Assembly: GCA_002551355.1 (NCBI GenBank)
Contig: NTHE01000005.1
Coordinates: forward strand, 1-64,000
From: Streptomyces sp. man185
GTDB taxonomy: Bacteria; Actinomycetota; Actinomycetes; Streptomycetales; Streptomycetaceae
Length of the DNA: 64,000 bases
Direction of reading: 5' to 3'
Position 1 is the stretch's first letter; every line of letters begins with the position of its first letter. Positions 51,400 through 61,449 of the stretch are shown here, one piece after another. Under the pieces are notes generated by a model. That model saw nothing but the letters and a program-made list of their open reading frames with translations, did not search any database and was not told the origin of the DNA. Position numbers and translations under genes: made by a program.

Positions 51400-51808
51400 C
51401 TGCGACGTTTCCGGCAGGCGTTTCCGGCGGGCGGTTCCGGGAAATTTCTGCGGTGGCGTTCACACACTGTTAACGCTGGTTCACATCCGTGGACGTGCCG
51501 CCACGGCGGTGTCGTGACACGTGAACGCGCGTAGATGTTCGCTTTCCGGACGCCGTCCCGCTGACCGGCCCTTATGCGTGGGCCGTACCGGGGCTCCGTG
51601 TCCGGAGACCGGATTCTGGACGAGTACTTCCGCTGAGCGGACTGGCTCGCTACTGTCCCCGCCATATGAACGCCCCGTGGCAACGCCGCCGCGGAGCGCA
51701 GCCGGTGCCTTGCCAGACCGGCGGCCTCTCCGTGCGTCGCCGCTGGGACCGGCGTCGCAACCGCCGGAGCAGGACCGTCGTCGCTCACCCCGAAGAGGAG
51801 AGGGCGTC

Positions 51809-52453
51809 GTGACAGCGGAGACTTCCCAGACGCTCGACCGAGGACTGCGCGTCCTCAAACTGCTCGCCGACACCGATCACGGCCTGACCGTCACCGAGTT
51901 GTCCAACAAACTCGGCGTCAACCGGACCGTCGTCTACCGACTGCTCGCCACCCTGGAGCAGCACGCCCTGGTCCGCCGTGACCTGGGCGGCCGCGCCCGG
52001 GTCGGCCTCGGTGTGCTGCGGCTCGGCCGACAGGTGCACCCGCTCGTCCGGGAAGCCGCGCTGCCCGCGCTGCGCTCACTGGCCGAGGACATAGGGGCCA
52101 CCGCCCACCTCACGCTCGTCGACGGCAGCGACGCCCTCGCGGTCGCCGTCGTCGAGCCCACCTGGACCGACTACCACGTCGCCTACCGGGCCGGCTTCCG
52201 CCATCCCCTGGACCGGGGCGCGGCGGGCCGGGCCATCCTGTCCGCCCGCCAGACGACGGACGCCGGCCACCCCGGCTACACCCTCACCCACGGCGAACTC
52301 GAAGCCGGGGCCAGCGGGGCGGCCGCGCCGCTGGTCGGGGTCTCGGGCGTCGAGGGCAGCGTCGGCGTCGTCATGCTCGCCGACGCCGTACCGGAACGGG
52401 TCGGGCCCCGCGTGCTCGACGCCGCCCGGGAAGTGGCCGACGCGCTGCGGTAG
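51809..52453 (+). CDS. IclR-family regulator
   Basis: A 214-aa regulator: N-terminal winged helix (TLDRGLRVLKLLADTDHGLTV, then ELSNKLGVNRTVVYRLLATLE, residues 8-60) and an IclR effector domain (about 75-212). It is a little shorter than typical members (about 250) because the C-terminal part is compact. GTG 51809 has GAGGAGAGGG upstream; the frame is open to 51521 but without a ribosome site. The target is not evident; the nearest genes are the helicase and a Lon-like protease. Confidence 0.88.
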   Translation: MTAETSQTLDRGLRVLKLLADTDHGLTVTELSNKLGVNRTVVYRLLATLEQHALVRRDLGGRARVGLGVLRLGRQVHPLVREAALPALRSLAEDIGATAHLTLVDGSDALAVAVVEPTWTDYHVAYRAGFRHPLDRGAAGRAILSARQTTDAGHPGYTLTHGELEAGASGAAAPLVGVSGVEGSVGVVMLADAVPERVGPRVLDAAREVADALR

Positions 52454-52463
52454 GCGCACACGC

Positions 52464-52506
52464 GTGCCCGTGCCCGTGCCCGTGCTCGTGCCCGTGCGCG
52501 TGCACG
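52464..52506 (+). repeat. Hexanucleotide GTGCCC repeat
   Basis: Seven imperfect GTGCCC/GTGCTC/GTGCGC units in a row between the IclR gene and the S16 protease gene. This is a simple-sequence tract prone to slippage. Confidence 0.75.
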
Positions 52507-52595
52507 TACGCGTACTGCGCGTGCGGGGTCGGGAGCGTGCCGGGCGGCGTACGCCTGGCGCGTTTCCGTTCCGGCGCGCCGGTTAGATTGGGTGC

Positions 52596-53384
52596 GTGCT
52601 CTCTCGTCTCACGCGCCCCCGCGTCCTCGCCCTCTGCGCGCTGCCGGTCCTCGCCCTGGGCGGTACGGCGGCCCTCGCGCCGCTGCCGTTCACCCTGGCG
52701 CGACCCGGGGTGACCGCGGACGTGCTCGGCCAGGACGACGGGCGGCCCGTGATCACCATCACCGGCGCCGAGACCCGGCCCACCGACGGGCAGCTGCGGA
52801 TGACGACGATCCTCGCCACCGGGCCGAAGGCCGACGTCCGCATCGGTGAGGTGTTCGACAGCTGGTTCCGGACCGACCGGGCGGTCATGCCGCGCGATGC
52901 CGTCTACCCCACCGGCGGCTCCGAGCAGGAGATCGAGAAACACAACCTCGACGACATGAAGGAGTCCCAGAACGTCGCCGTCGACGCCGCCCTGAACTAC
53001 CTGGACCGGGAGCCCGGTTCGATGCGGGTGGCCGTGGACCTCGGCGACATCGGCGGCCCGAGCGCCGGGCTTTTCCTCTCGCTCGGCGTCATCGACAAAC
53101 TCGACGGCAACGGCTCCGGCGGCGACCTCACCGGCGGCCGGACCATCGCCGGTACGGGGACGATCACCGCGGACGGCAAGGTCGGCGCGGTCGGCGGTGT
53201 GTCGATGAAGGCCCAGGGCGCCCACCGCGACGGGGCGAGCGTCTTCCTCGTCCCCAAGGCCGAGTGCCGTCAGGCGGAGGCCGAGGCGCCCGACGGGCTG
53301 CGGGTCGTGCCCGTCTCCACGCTGAAGGACGCGGTCGGCTCGCTCAAGGCCCTGGAGTCGGGCGGGAAGGTGCCGAGCTGCTGA
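52596..53384 (+). CDS. Exported Lon-like (S16) serine protease
   Basis: A 262-aa protein with an N-terminal signal or anchor (LALCALPVLALGGTAALAPL) and a C-terminal S16 protease domain (about residues 125-260). The dyad is present: Ser156 in GGPSAGLF and Lys205 in GGVSMKAQGA. It lacks the AAA+ domain of Lon and the PDZ domain of many YlbL-type relatives. TAGATT (52584-52589) lies 6 nt before the GTG at 52596, so the message is probably leaderless. The last 41 bp overlap the converging MFS gene. Substrates are unknown. Confidence 0.87.
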   Translation: MLSRLTRPRVLALCALPVLALGGTAALAPLPFTLARPGVTADVLGQDDGRPVITITGAETRPTDGQLRMTTILATGPKADVRIGEVFDSWFRTDRAVMPRDAVYPTGGSEQEIEKHNLDDMKESQNVAVDAALNYLDREPGSMRVAVDLGDIGGPSAGLFLSLGVIDKLDGNGSGGDLTGGRTIAGTGTITADGKVGAVGGVSMKAQGAHRDGASVFLVPKAECRQAEAEAPDGLRVVPVSTLKDAVGSLKALESGGKVPSC

Positions 53385-54762
53385 CCCGGGGGGCCGTCGG
53401 CGGTACGGAGGACTTCCCGGGCTGCCCGCCTGCCGCCTCCGGTGCCTGACCGCCATCCACCTCCTGTCCCTCTGGTCCCTGACCGCCATCCACCCCCCGT
53501 CCCTCCGGTCCCCCCGGGCCCTCCGCGTGTTCCGCCACCGGCCCGTCGTCCAGCGTCCGCCAGGACGGGAACACCAGCGGGCTCAGCGTGGCCAGGAAGT
53601 AGACACCGCCCATCGCCAGCAGCGCCCCCGTGGCCCCCGCGCCCTCCACCAGCAGCCCGGCCGCGAGCCCGCCCACCGGCATCGCGAACTCGCAGCCCGC
53701 GGTCAGCGCACCCGAGACCCGGCTGCGCAGCCGGTCCGGTACGCGCTCGTAGATGACCGTGGTGAGGATCGGGTTCAGCACGCCGCCCGCGATCCCGCCG
53801 AGCAGCATCGTCACCGCGAGCGGGAGCGTCGTCCCGGTCGCCGCCGCGACCAGGAACCGTGGCGCGCCGCACAGAATCACGCACACCGTGAACACCGCCC
53901 GGCGCGAGAACCGGTGCCCCACCGCCCCGTACAGCAGGGCCCCCACCAGACCGCCCGCCCCGAACATCGCGGTGAGCAGCCCGATGGCGGTCGCGCCGCC
54001 CAGTTCGGCCTCGGCGTGCACGGGGAGCAGCACCGCGTTCCAGCCCTGGTCGGTGCCGTTCATGAACATCACCATGACCACGACCGAAAGCAGTAGCCGG
54101 TTGCCCAGCAAGTGGGCGTATCCCTCGCGGAGTTCGGAGCCGTAGGCACGCAGTGAGACCGGAGCTTCGGCCTTCCTCGGCTCGGCCGCGCGAATGCCCC
54201 GCACCCCGGCGGTGACCAGCAGGGCGGACAGCCCGAAGGTCGCCGCGTCCAGCAGCAGGACCGTCTCCGCGCCGACGAAGGCGATGAGGACCCCGGCGAG
54301 CGCCGCGCCGACCATCCGGGCCCCGCGCGAGACCGCGTCGAAGAGGCTGGCGGCCCGGGCGAGCGTGGTCCCGGCGTGCTCGGCCAGATCCGGGATCAGG
54401 ACGTAGCGCGCGGTGTTGCCCGGGGTGTGGGCGAAGCCGTTGAGCGCCATCAGCGCGCACAGCATCCAGAAGTCGAGGACGCCGGCGAAGTGCAGCAGCG
54501 GGATCGCGGCGATGGCCAGGGCGCACACGGCGTCGGAGGCGATGGCGACCCGGCGGCGGCCGATCCGGTCGATGACCGGTCCGCCGATCAGCGCGGCGAC
54601 GACGATCGGCAGGGTCGCGCAGAAGGCGACCACGCCTGCCCGGCCCGCGCTGCCCGTGGTCTCCAGGACGAACCAGGGGACGCCGATCAGGGTCAGTGAA
54701 GTGCCGGCTGTGGAGATGGAGTTGGCCGCGAGCGTGGCAGCGAGCGGGGTGCGGTTCCCCAT
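53344..54762 (-). CDS. MFS transporter (probable efflux)
   Basis: A 472-aa protein with about 12 helices, beginning MGNRTPLAATLAANSIS and carrying the motif GPVIDRIGRRRVAIASD after helix 2. The last 60 residues are Gly/Pro/Glu-rich repeats (GPEGRGVDGGQ, GPEGQEVDGGQ) and lie partly over the converging S16 gene. GGGGGAGAG precedes the ATG at 54762. It is followed upstream by a small gene and a HTH regulator in the same direction, so the three probably form an operon repressed by that regulator. Confidence 0.88.
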   Translation of the reverse strand: MGNRTPLAATLAANSISTAGTSLTLIGVPWFVLETTGSAGRAGVVAFCATLPIVVAALIGGPVIDRIGRRRVAIASDAVCALAIAAIPLLHFAGVLDFWMLCALMALNGFAHTPGNTARYVLIPDLAEHAGTTLARAASLFDAVSRGARMVGAALAGVLIAFVGAETVLLLDAATFGLSALLVTAGVRGIRAAEPRKAEAPVSLRAYGSELREGYAHLLGNRLLLSVVVMVMFMNGTDQGWNAVLLPVHAEAELGGATAIGLLTAMFGAGGLVGALLYGAVGHRFSRRAVFTVCVILCGAPRFLVAAATGTTLPLAVTMLLGGIAGGVLNPILTTVIYERVPDRLRSRVSGALTAGCEFAMPVGGLAAGLLVEGAGATGALLAMGGVYFLATLSPLVFPSWRTLDDGPVAEHAEGPGGPEGRGVDGGQGPEGQEVDGGQAPEAAGGQPGKSSVPPTAPRVSSSAPSRPTPGP

Positions 54763-54787
54763 GGTTCTCTCTCCCCCGAGTCGATGG

Positions 54788-54991
54788 TTACGCCGGCTGG
54801 ACGGCGGCGGTGGCGCGGGGCGCGGTCGCGACCGCCTCCCGGCCCTGGGTGGTCAGTCGCAGGCCGACCTCCACCAGGGTCCAGCCGACCCGGGTGCGCA
54901 GGCTGGTGCGGGGGAGGCGGAACTCCGCTGCTGTGGAGTGGAGTTCGGCCGCTTCGACGGTGTGCAGGAGGTGGTGGACGTCGGCGTGCAT
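54788..54991 (-). CDS. Small protein of unknown function in the regulator-MFS operon
   Basis: A 67-aa protein starting MHADVHHLLHTVEAAELHST at ATG 54991. It is His/Ala/Arg-rich, soluble and lies 25 bp upstream of the MFS start and 46 bp after the regulator stop. No domain is recognised. G/C-ending codons and the tight spacing favour a real gene. Confidence 0.5.
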   Translation of the reverse strand: MHADVHHLLHTVEAAELHSTAAEFRLPRTSLRTRVGWTLVEVGLRLTTQGREAVATAPRATAAVQPA

Positions 54992-55037
54992 AACGGGATT
55001 CCCTACAGATGGTGGGGAGTTGTGGTGTGCGGCGTGG

Positions 55038-55655
55038 TCATGCGGAGGGGCGCGGAAAGGTGTGCAGGTGGGTGCGGACGACGGCCGAGCCCTCCGTGTC
55101 CTCGGGGACGGCATCGCGGTAGCTCTCCACCACCGCGTGGAGCTTCGCCGAGAGCTCGCGTGCCAGTTCGGGGGTGAGACGCACCTTGAAGTCGCTCATG
55201 TCCGAGCTCTGCCGCCACTCCTGCGGCCATTCGCTCATCGTGCCGAGCCAGGTGTTCAGCTCCTGGGCGTGCGTGGTGGCCACCTCGTGCATGACCACGC
55301 CGATGGCGCCGCGTACCTCGGGATCGGCGTGTCCGAGGAAGTCCGCGCTCTCGAACATCGCTCCTTCGTGCACCGCCCGCCACCAGCGCTCGCGGCCCTT
55401 GCCCAGCTCCGGGGCGTCCTCGACCAGCTCGGCCTCCGCCAGTTGGCGCAGGTGGTAGCTGGTAGCACCGCTGGACTCGCCCAGCCGCTCGCCGAGCTTG
55501 GAGGCGGTGGCCGGACCGAACTCGCGCAGCGTGTTCAGCAGCCGGATCCGCAGGGGGTGCGCGAGGCTGCGCAGCGTGCGGGCGTCCACGTTGTGGATCC
55601 GGCGGTCGGTGCCGTCGTGGCGGTAGGGGCGGGGGGCGTCCTCGTTCTCCGTCAT
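55038..55655 (-). CDS. ArsR-like winged-helix repressor
   Basis: A 205-aa protein with a winged helix at about residues 20-90 (LRSLAHPLRIRLLNTLREFGPATASKLGERLGESSGATSYHLRQL) and a longer helical C-terminal domain than classical ArsR proteins. No metal-binding Cys cluster is present, so it is not a metal sensor. ATG 55655 is chosen; an ATG 21 bp upstream is also in frame but lies inside the promoter region. A clear promoter and palindromic operator just upstream (55672-55704) suggest that it represses its own operon, including the MFS exporter. Confidence 0.85.
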   Translation of the reverse strand: MTENEDAPRPYRHDGTDRRIHNVDARTLRSLAHPLRIRLLNTLREFGPATASKLGERLGESSGATSYHLRQLAEAELVEDAPELGKGRERWWRAVHEGAMFESADFLGHADPEVRGAIGVVMHEVATTHAQELNTWLGTMSEWPQEWRQSSDMSDFKVRLTPELARELSAKLHAVVESYRDAVPEDTEGSAVVRTHLHTFPRPSA

Positions 55656-55671
55656 GCCTCGACCGTAGAGA

Positions 55672-55704
55672 TGCAAAGAATACTTTGCAAGGATTTTTTT
55701 GCAA
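55672..55704 (-). promoter_or_regulatory. Promoter and operator of the ArsR-MFS operon
   Basis: On the minus strand TTGCAA (55699-55704), a 16-nt spacer and TATTCT (55677-55682) form a good housekeeping-type promoter. The palindrome TGCAAAG-AATA-CTTTGCA (55672-55689) covers the -10, and further TTGCA motifs lie upstream to about 55730. Binding by the adjacent regulator would block transcription. Confidence 0.7.
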
Positions 55705-55754
55705 CGCTTGCTTTGCAGCGGTTCTTTTGCACTGGTTCCCGGTGGCCCGGCGGC

Positions 55755-56810
55755 TCAGCCCTCCTCGATGAACCCCTCCGCCACCAGCCACTCCTTCGCC
55801 ACCTCGTGCGGGTCCTCGCCGTCCACGTCCACCTTGGCGTTCAGCGTCTGCGCGACCTCGGTCGTCAGCTTCCGGGCGAGCGGGTCCAGCAGCTCCGCGA
55901 TCACCGGGTACTTCTCGAAGGTGGCCTCGTGGACGACCGGGGACGCGTTGTAGTTGGGGAAGAAGTCCTTGTCGTCCTCCAGGACGTCCAGGTTCATGGC
56001 CTTGATCCGGCCGTCGGTGGTGAACACCTCGCCCAGCAGGCAGGAGTTGGACTGGGACACCTGGGTGTAGATGATCCCGGCGTCCATCTTCTGGATGTTG
56101 CCCGTCGGGATCTTCATCCCGTACTTCTTCTCCATGCCGGGCAGCCCGTCGTCGCGGGAGGCGAACTCGTTCTCCACGCAGATCGTCACCGCGCCCGGGT
56201 CCTTCTTCGCCAGCGCGGCCACGTCCGAGAGGGTCTTCAGCTTGTACTTCGCGTTGTTCTTCTTGCTGATCGCCAGCGCGTACGTGTTGTCGAGCGGGGC
56301 CGGCGGCAGCCAGATCACCCCGTTGCCCTTGTCCTCGTCGCGTACCGCCTCGAACTGCTTCCTCGGGTCGACGATCGGGTCCGCGTGGCCCAGGAAGGTG
56401 ATCCAGCCGGTGCCGGTGTAGTCCCACTGGGCGTCGGCGTCGCCGTTGATGATGGCCTCGCGCGCGCTGATCGAACCCGGCAGGTTCGTCCGGTCCAGGA
56501 CCTCCGCCCCGGCCGCCTTGAAGACCAGGCCGGTCATCTGGCCCAGGATGATGTTCTCGCTGAAGTTCTTCGACGTCACCGTCAGCGTCGCGCCCTTGAG
56601 CGGCTCGTCCTGCCCGACCGAACCCGGCGACACGTCGTCCACCATCGGCGAACCGCTCTTGAGCCCGCAGCCGCCCAGCAGCAGGGAGAGGCAGAGGGCC
56701 GCGGCGCCGAGGGCCCCGAGCCGGCCCCCGCGGAGGGTCCCGCACCCGGCCCGGCGCCGGAGGCCGCACGCGGTCCTCGAACCGTCCGAACCGTACGTCG
56801 TCGTCCTCAC
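55755..56810 (-). CDS. Betaine/choline-type ABC substrate-binding lipoprotein
   Basis: A 351-aa OpuAC-family protein that captures quaternary amines such as glycine betaine or choline outside the membrane. A basic, Arg-rich leader and hydrophobic segment end in a lipobox (LLGGC). The binding domain covers about residues 55-348 (TLTVTSKNFSENIILGQM, AREAIINGDADAQWDYTGTG, EDPHEVAKEWLVAEGF). The GTG at 56810 overlaps the permease stop (GTGA) with GGAGG upstream. It is the last gene of a four-gene operon. Confidence 0.93.
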   Translation of the reverse strand: MRTTTYGSDGSRTACGLRRRAGCGTLRGGRLGALGAAALCLSLLLGGCGLKSGSPMVDDVSPGSVGQDEPLKGATLTVTSKNFSENIILGQMTGLVFKAAGAEVLDRTNLPGSISAREAIINGDADAQWDYTGTGWITFLGHADPIVDPRKQFEAVRDEDKGNGVIWLPPAPLDNTYALAISKKNNAKYKLKTLSDVAALAKKDPGAVTICVENEFASRDDGLPGMEKKYGMKIPTGNIQKMDAGIIYTQVSQSNSCLLGEVFTTDGRIKAMNLDVLEDDKDFFPNYNASPVVHEATFEKYPVIAELLDPLARKLTTEVAQTLNAKVDVDGEDPHEVAKEWLVAEGFIEEG

Positions 56811-57676
56811 CGCTCCTCCAGCCCGCGCGGCGTCAGCACCAGTTCGGCCAGCGACGCCAGCCAGTCCACCAGCAGCGCCAGCACCACCGTCAGCACCGAC
56901 CCGATGATCAGCACCGGCATCCGCTGCGTCTGGATCCCCGAGGTGATCAGGTCGCCGAGCCCGCCGCCCCCGCCGAACGTCGCCAGTGTGGCCGTACCGA
57001 CGTTCAGGACCAGGGCCGTACGGACGCCCGCCAGGATCAGCGGCACCGCGAGCGGCAGCTCCACCTTCAGCAGGACGCCCCGCCCGGACATCCCCATCCC
57101 GCGCGCCGCCTCGATCATGTTCGGCTCGATCGCCCGCAGGCCCGCCACCGTGTTGGAGAGCACCGGAAGCACCGCGTAGATCACGATGCCGATGATCGCC
57201 GTACGGGGGCCGATGCCCAGCCAGATCACCAGCAGCGCCAGCAGACCGATCGCCGGAGTCGCCTGCCCGATGTTGGCCAGCGCCGTGAACGCAGGGGCCC
57301 CCTTCCGCAGCCGCCGCCGGGTCAGGGCGATGCCCAGCGGGATCGCGATGATCAGCACCCAGAACGTGGAGATCGCCGTCAGCCGCACATGCTGCCACCA
57401 GCGCAGCTGCACATTGCCGCCGGAGAGCGAGTTCTCCGCGATCGAGTCCAGGTGGATGTTGGTGATCCACACGTAGGTGATCACCAGGATGACCGCCAGC
57501 ACCGTCGGCAGGAACACCAGCTTCCGCCAGGTGATCCGGCGTTTTGGCGCGTCCGGGGCGGGGGAGGGGTCGCTCTCCTCGTCGTGGAACGCGTGGCCCT
57601 TGACGTCGTGTTCGCCCGGCGGCCGGGTGGGGGTGGCCGGGCCCTTGCCGGAGCCGGACCGGTGGCTGGGACTCAT
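56807..57676 (-). CDS. Betaine-type ABC permease (second)
   Basis: A 289-aa membrane protein: a hydrophilic N-terminal segment of about 48 residues, then six helices with the loop ANMIEAARGMGM-like sequence (EPNMIEAARGMGMSGRGVLLKVELPLA). ATG 57676 overlaps the ATPase stop (ATGA). Pairs with the other permease in a heterodimeric channel. A longer in-frame extension upstream lies inside the ATPase gene and is not used. Confidence 0.92.
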   Translation of the reverse strand: MSPSHRSGSGKGPATPTRPPGEHDVKGHAFHDEESDPSPAPDAPKRRITWRKLVFLPTVLAVILVITYVWITNIHLDSIAENSLSGGNVQLRWWQHVRLTAISTFWVLIIAIPLGIALTRRRLRKGAPAFTALANIGQATPAIGLLALLVIWLGIGPRTAIIGIVIYAVLPVLSNTVAGLRAIEPNMIEAARGMGMSGRGVLLKVELPLAVPLILAGVRTALVLNVGTATLATFGGGGGLGDLITSGIQTQRMPVLIIGSVLTVVLALLVDWLASLAELVLTPRGLEER

Positions 57677-58932
57677 ACTCCGCTGCCACCCCCCTCCAGC
57701 TCCTGCTCGGTCTGGTGGACGCGCTGCTCCTCCAGCTCGTGCTGGTGCTCCATCGCGGTCAGCCGGTCGGCCTCCAGCAGCTCCTGCACGTTGTCCATCA
57801 GCGTCTTCATGTCGACGACCCCGATGAACTCGCCGCGCCGCCCGGTCACCGCCACCCGGCCCCCGCTGTCGGTGAGCACCGCCTCCAGCGCGTCGTGCAG
57901 CGTGGCGTCCCGGGTCACCGTGTCGTGCACCAGCTGCCCGGCCCGCGCCAGCGAACCGCGCGCCCGCATCAGGTCGCCCCGCCGCAGCCACTTGTACGGG
58001 CGGTTGCGGCGGTCCAGCATCAGCAGCTCGTTGTGCGGACCGTTGCGCAGCTTGTTGAAGATCGTCTGGAGCGGGTCCTCGACGGTCACCGTCGGGAACT
58101 CCGCGATGCCCACATCCCGTACGCGGGTCAGGTTGAGGCGTTTGAGCGCCGCGCCCGCTCCCACGAAACCCGAGACGAAGTCGTCCGTCGGGTTGGTGAG
58201 GATCGCCTCGGGGGTGTCGAACTGCGCGATGTGCGACCGCTCCCGCAGCACCGCGATCCGGTCGCCGAGCTTGATCGCCTCGTCGAAGTCGTGGGTGACG
58301 AACACGATCGTCTTGTGCAGCTCGTGCTGGAGCCGGATCAGCTCGTCCTGGAGGTGGTCGCGGGTGATGGGGTCGACCGCCCCGAACGGCTCGTCCATCA
58401 GGAGTACGGGAGGGTCGGCGGCCAGCGCCCGTGCCACGCCCACCCGCTGCTGCTGCCCGCCGGAGAGCTGGCGCGGATAGCGGCCGTGGAACTCGCGCGG
58501 GTCAAGACCCACCAGGTCGAGCATCTCCTCCACCCGGTCCTTCACCCGGGACTTGGACCAGCCGACCATCTTCGGCACCAGGGCGATGTTGTCGGCGACC
58601 GTCATGTGCGGGAAGAGGCCGGAGGACTGGATGGCGTAACCGATCTTGCGGCGCAGCTTCACCGGGTCGATGTCCGTGACGTCCTCGTCGTCGATCCGGA
58701 TCCGGCCCGAGGTCGGCTCGATCAGCCGGTTGATCATCTTCAGGGTGGTGGACTTCCCGCAGCCGGAAGGACCGACGAAGATCACGGTCTCGCCGGCCCT
58801 GATCTCCATCGACACGTTCTCGACGGCCGGGTTCGGGTTGCCCGGGTAGCTCTTGGTGAGGTTCTCCAGCTGGATGGTGGCCCCGGAGGTGGCCGCGGAC
58901 TCCTCCGCCTCGACGGTCTCGGTCTCAGGCAC
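57673..58932 (-). CDS. Betaine-type ABC ATPase with CBS domains
   Basis: A 419-aa ATPase of the ProV/OpuCA class. Walker A GPSGCGKST, signature LSGGQQQRVG, Walker B VLLMDEPFGA and the H-loop THD are complete. A C-terminal region (about residues 270-400) has paired CBS-like segments, used in OpuA-type importers to sense ionic strength or cyclic di-AMP. It starts with GTG 58932 and overlaps the first permease gene by 8 bp. Order permease, ATPase, permease, binding protein is that of OpuC/OsmU systems, so osmoprotectant uptake is likely. Confidence 0.94.
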   Translation of the reverse strand: MPETETVEAEESAATSGATIQLENLTKSYPGNPNPAVENVSMEIRAGETVIFVGPSGCGKSTTLKMINRLIEPTSGRIRIDDEDVTDIDPVKLRRKIGYAIQSSGLFPHMTVADNIALVPKMVGWSKSRVKDRVEEMLDLVGLDPREFHGRYPRQLSGGQQQRVGVARALAADPPVLLMDEPFGAVDPITRDHLQDELIRLQHELHKTIVFVTHDFDEAIKLGDRIAVLRERSHIAQFDTPEAILTNPTDDFVSGFVGAGAALKRLNLTRVRDVGIAEFPTVTVEDPLQTIFNKLRNGPHNELLMLDRRNRPYKWLRRGDLMRARGSLARAGQLVHDTVTRDATLHDALEAVLTDSGGRVAVTGRRGEFIGVVDMKTLMDNVQELLEADRLTAMEHQHELEEQRVHQTEQELEGGGSGV

Positions 58933-59572
58933 GGATCCCCCTCGGGATGGTCAGCCGTCCCAGCAGGACGTACGCGGCGTCGAAGAGCAGGGCGAGGACG
59001 ACGATGCCGAGCGTGCCCGCGAGGACCTGGTTGATCGCGTTGGCGCTGCCCAGCGAGGCGATGCCCCGGAAGATCTCGTTGCCGAGGCCGGGCCCGGAGG
59101 CGTACGCGGCGATGGCGGCGATGCCCATCAGCATCTGCGTGGAGACCCGGATCCCGGTCAGGATCGGCGGCCAGGCGAGCGGCAGCTCCACCCGGCACAG
59201 CCGCGCCGTGCGCGACATCCCGATGCCCGTGGCCGCGTCGACCAGCGACGGGTCGACGCCCCGCAGCCCGACGATGGAGTTCCGGACGATCGGCAGCAGC
59301 CCGTACAGCGTCAGGGTGATCACGGTCGGGGCGACACCGAGGCCGACCAGCGGGATCAGCAGACCGATCGCGGCGAGGGAGGGGATGGTCAGGACCGTCG
59401 CCGTGGAGGTGATCGCCAGCGAACCGCCCCAGCCGCTGCGGTAGCTCACCACCCCGATGACCACGCCCAGCACGGTCGCGATGACCATGCACTGGAAGAC
59501 CGCGCTGACGTGCTGGAACGCATCGGTCAGGAGCTGCTGGTGGCGGGTGTTCAGATACTCCCAGAAGCTCAC
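58925..59572 (-). CDS. Betaine-type ABC permease (first)
   Basis: A 215-aa permease with five or six helices and the EAA-like loop GVDPSLVDAATGIGMSRTARLCRVELPLAWP. It starts with GTG 59572, AAGGAG being 6 nt upstream, and is the first gene of the operon. The 40-bp gap to the Lrp gene stop suggests readthrough from that gene or a short promoter. Confidence 0.93.
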   Translation of the reverse strand: MSFWEYLNTRHQQLLTDAFQHVSAVFQCMVIATVLGVVIGVVSYRSGWGGSLAITSTATVLTIPSLAAIGLLIPLVGLGVAPTVITLTLYGLLPIVRNSIVGLRGVDPSLVDAATGIGMSRTARLCRVELPLAWPPILTGIRVSTQMLMGIAAIAAYASGPGLGNEIFRGIASLGSANAINQVLAGTLGIVVLALLFDAAYVLLGRLTIPRGIRA

Positions 59573-59613
59573 ACGGCACTCCTTCGGCCCGAGGCCTGCC
59601 GTCCGGATCAGAC

Positions 59614-60087
59614 CTAGTCGGTGTCCTCGGCCGCCTGTTCCACCAGCGGGATGATCCGCAGCGGAACCGGGTTTTCCATGACGATCGCCGTGGAGGCCCG
59701 GACAATGCCATCAAATCCGACAACCAGGTCGATCACCCGCTGAAGATCGGCGTTGGAACGGGCCACCAGCCGGCAGAACATGTCCCCGTGCCCGGTGGTG
59801 GTGTGCAGCTCCAGCACCTCCGGTACGCCGCCCAAATGAGCCCGCACGTCGGCCCCTTGCCCCTGTTTGATCTCCAGCGTCGCGAAGGCGGTCACCGGAT
59901 AGCCGAGCGCCGCCGGGTCGACGTCCGGGCCGAAACCCCGGATGACGCCATTCGACTGAAGGCGGTCCAGCCGCGCCTGCACGGTCCCGCGCGCCACCCC
60001 GAGCCGCCGGGATGCTTCGAGGACGCCGATCCGCGGCTCCCGCGCGAGCAGCACGATGAGCCGGCCGTCCAGATGATCGATCGCCAT
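59614..60087 (-). CDS. Lrp/AsnC-family regulator
   Basis: A 157-aa regulator: N-terminal helix-turn-helix (LDGRLIVLLAREPRIGVLEASRRLGVARGTVQARLDRLQ, residues 6-45) and a C-terminal RAM/AsnC ligand domain (about 65-150). ATG 60087 follows GAAGG; a TTG further upstream is less likely. It is divergent from hppD, with a clear inverted repeat between them, so it probably controls tyrosine breakdown in response to an amino acid or an aromatic intermediate. Confidence 0.9.
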   Translation of the reverse strand: MAIDHLDGRLIVLLAREPRIGVLEASRRLGVARGTVQARLDRLQSNGVIRGFGPDVDPAALGYPVTAFATLEIKQGQGADVRAHLGGVPEVLELHTTTGHGDMFCRLVARSNADLQRVIDLVVGFDGIVRASTAIVMENPVPLRIIPLVEQAAEDTD

Positions 60088-60116
60088 GAACCCGCCTTCG
60101 ATGGTCAACCTGTACA

Positions 60117-60140
60117 GATAGTCCGACCATCATGACTATC
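60117..60140 (+). promoter_or_regulatory. Inverted repeat between the Lrp gene and hppD
   Basis: GATAGTC (60117-60123) and GACTATC (60134-60140) are perfect inverted 7-mers with a 10-bp spacer, a spacing suited to an Lrp/AsnC dimer. The palindrome CTGTACAG (60110-60117) abuts it. Probable operator for both divergent genes. Confidence 0.6.
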
Positions 60141-60155
60141 GGCTGCACACATTGA

Positions 60156-61355
<1,200 letters not shown>

Positions 61356-61372
61356 TCCGCGCGGTCGGTGCA

Positions 61373-61419
61373 GAACGCCGCCGCGGCCCGGGGCAGTACC
61401 CCGGACCGCGGCGGCGTTC
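61373..61419 (+). terminator. Terminator of hppD
   Basis: Arms 61373-61386 and 61406-61419 form a 14-bp stem, extended inside by CCGGGG/CCCCGG, 17 bp after the hppD stop and before the converging TPR gene. Confidence 0.85.
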
Positions 61420-61449
61420 GCCGTTCGCCCTCCCGCTTCAGGGGCTCCG

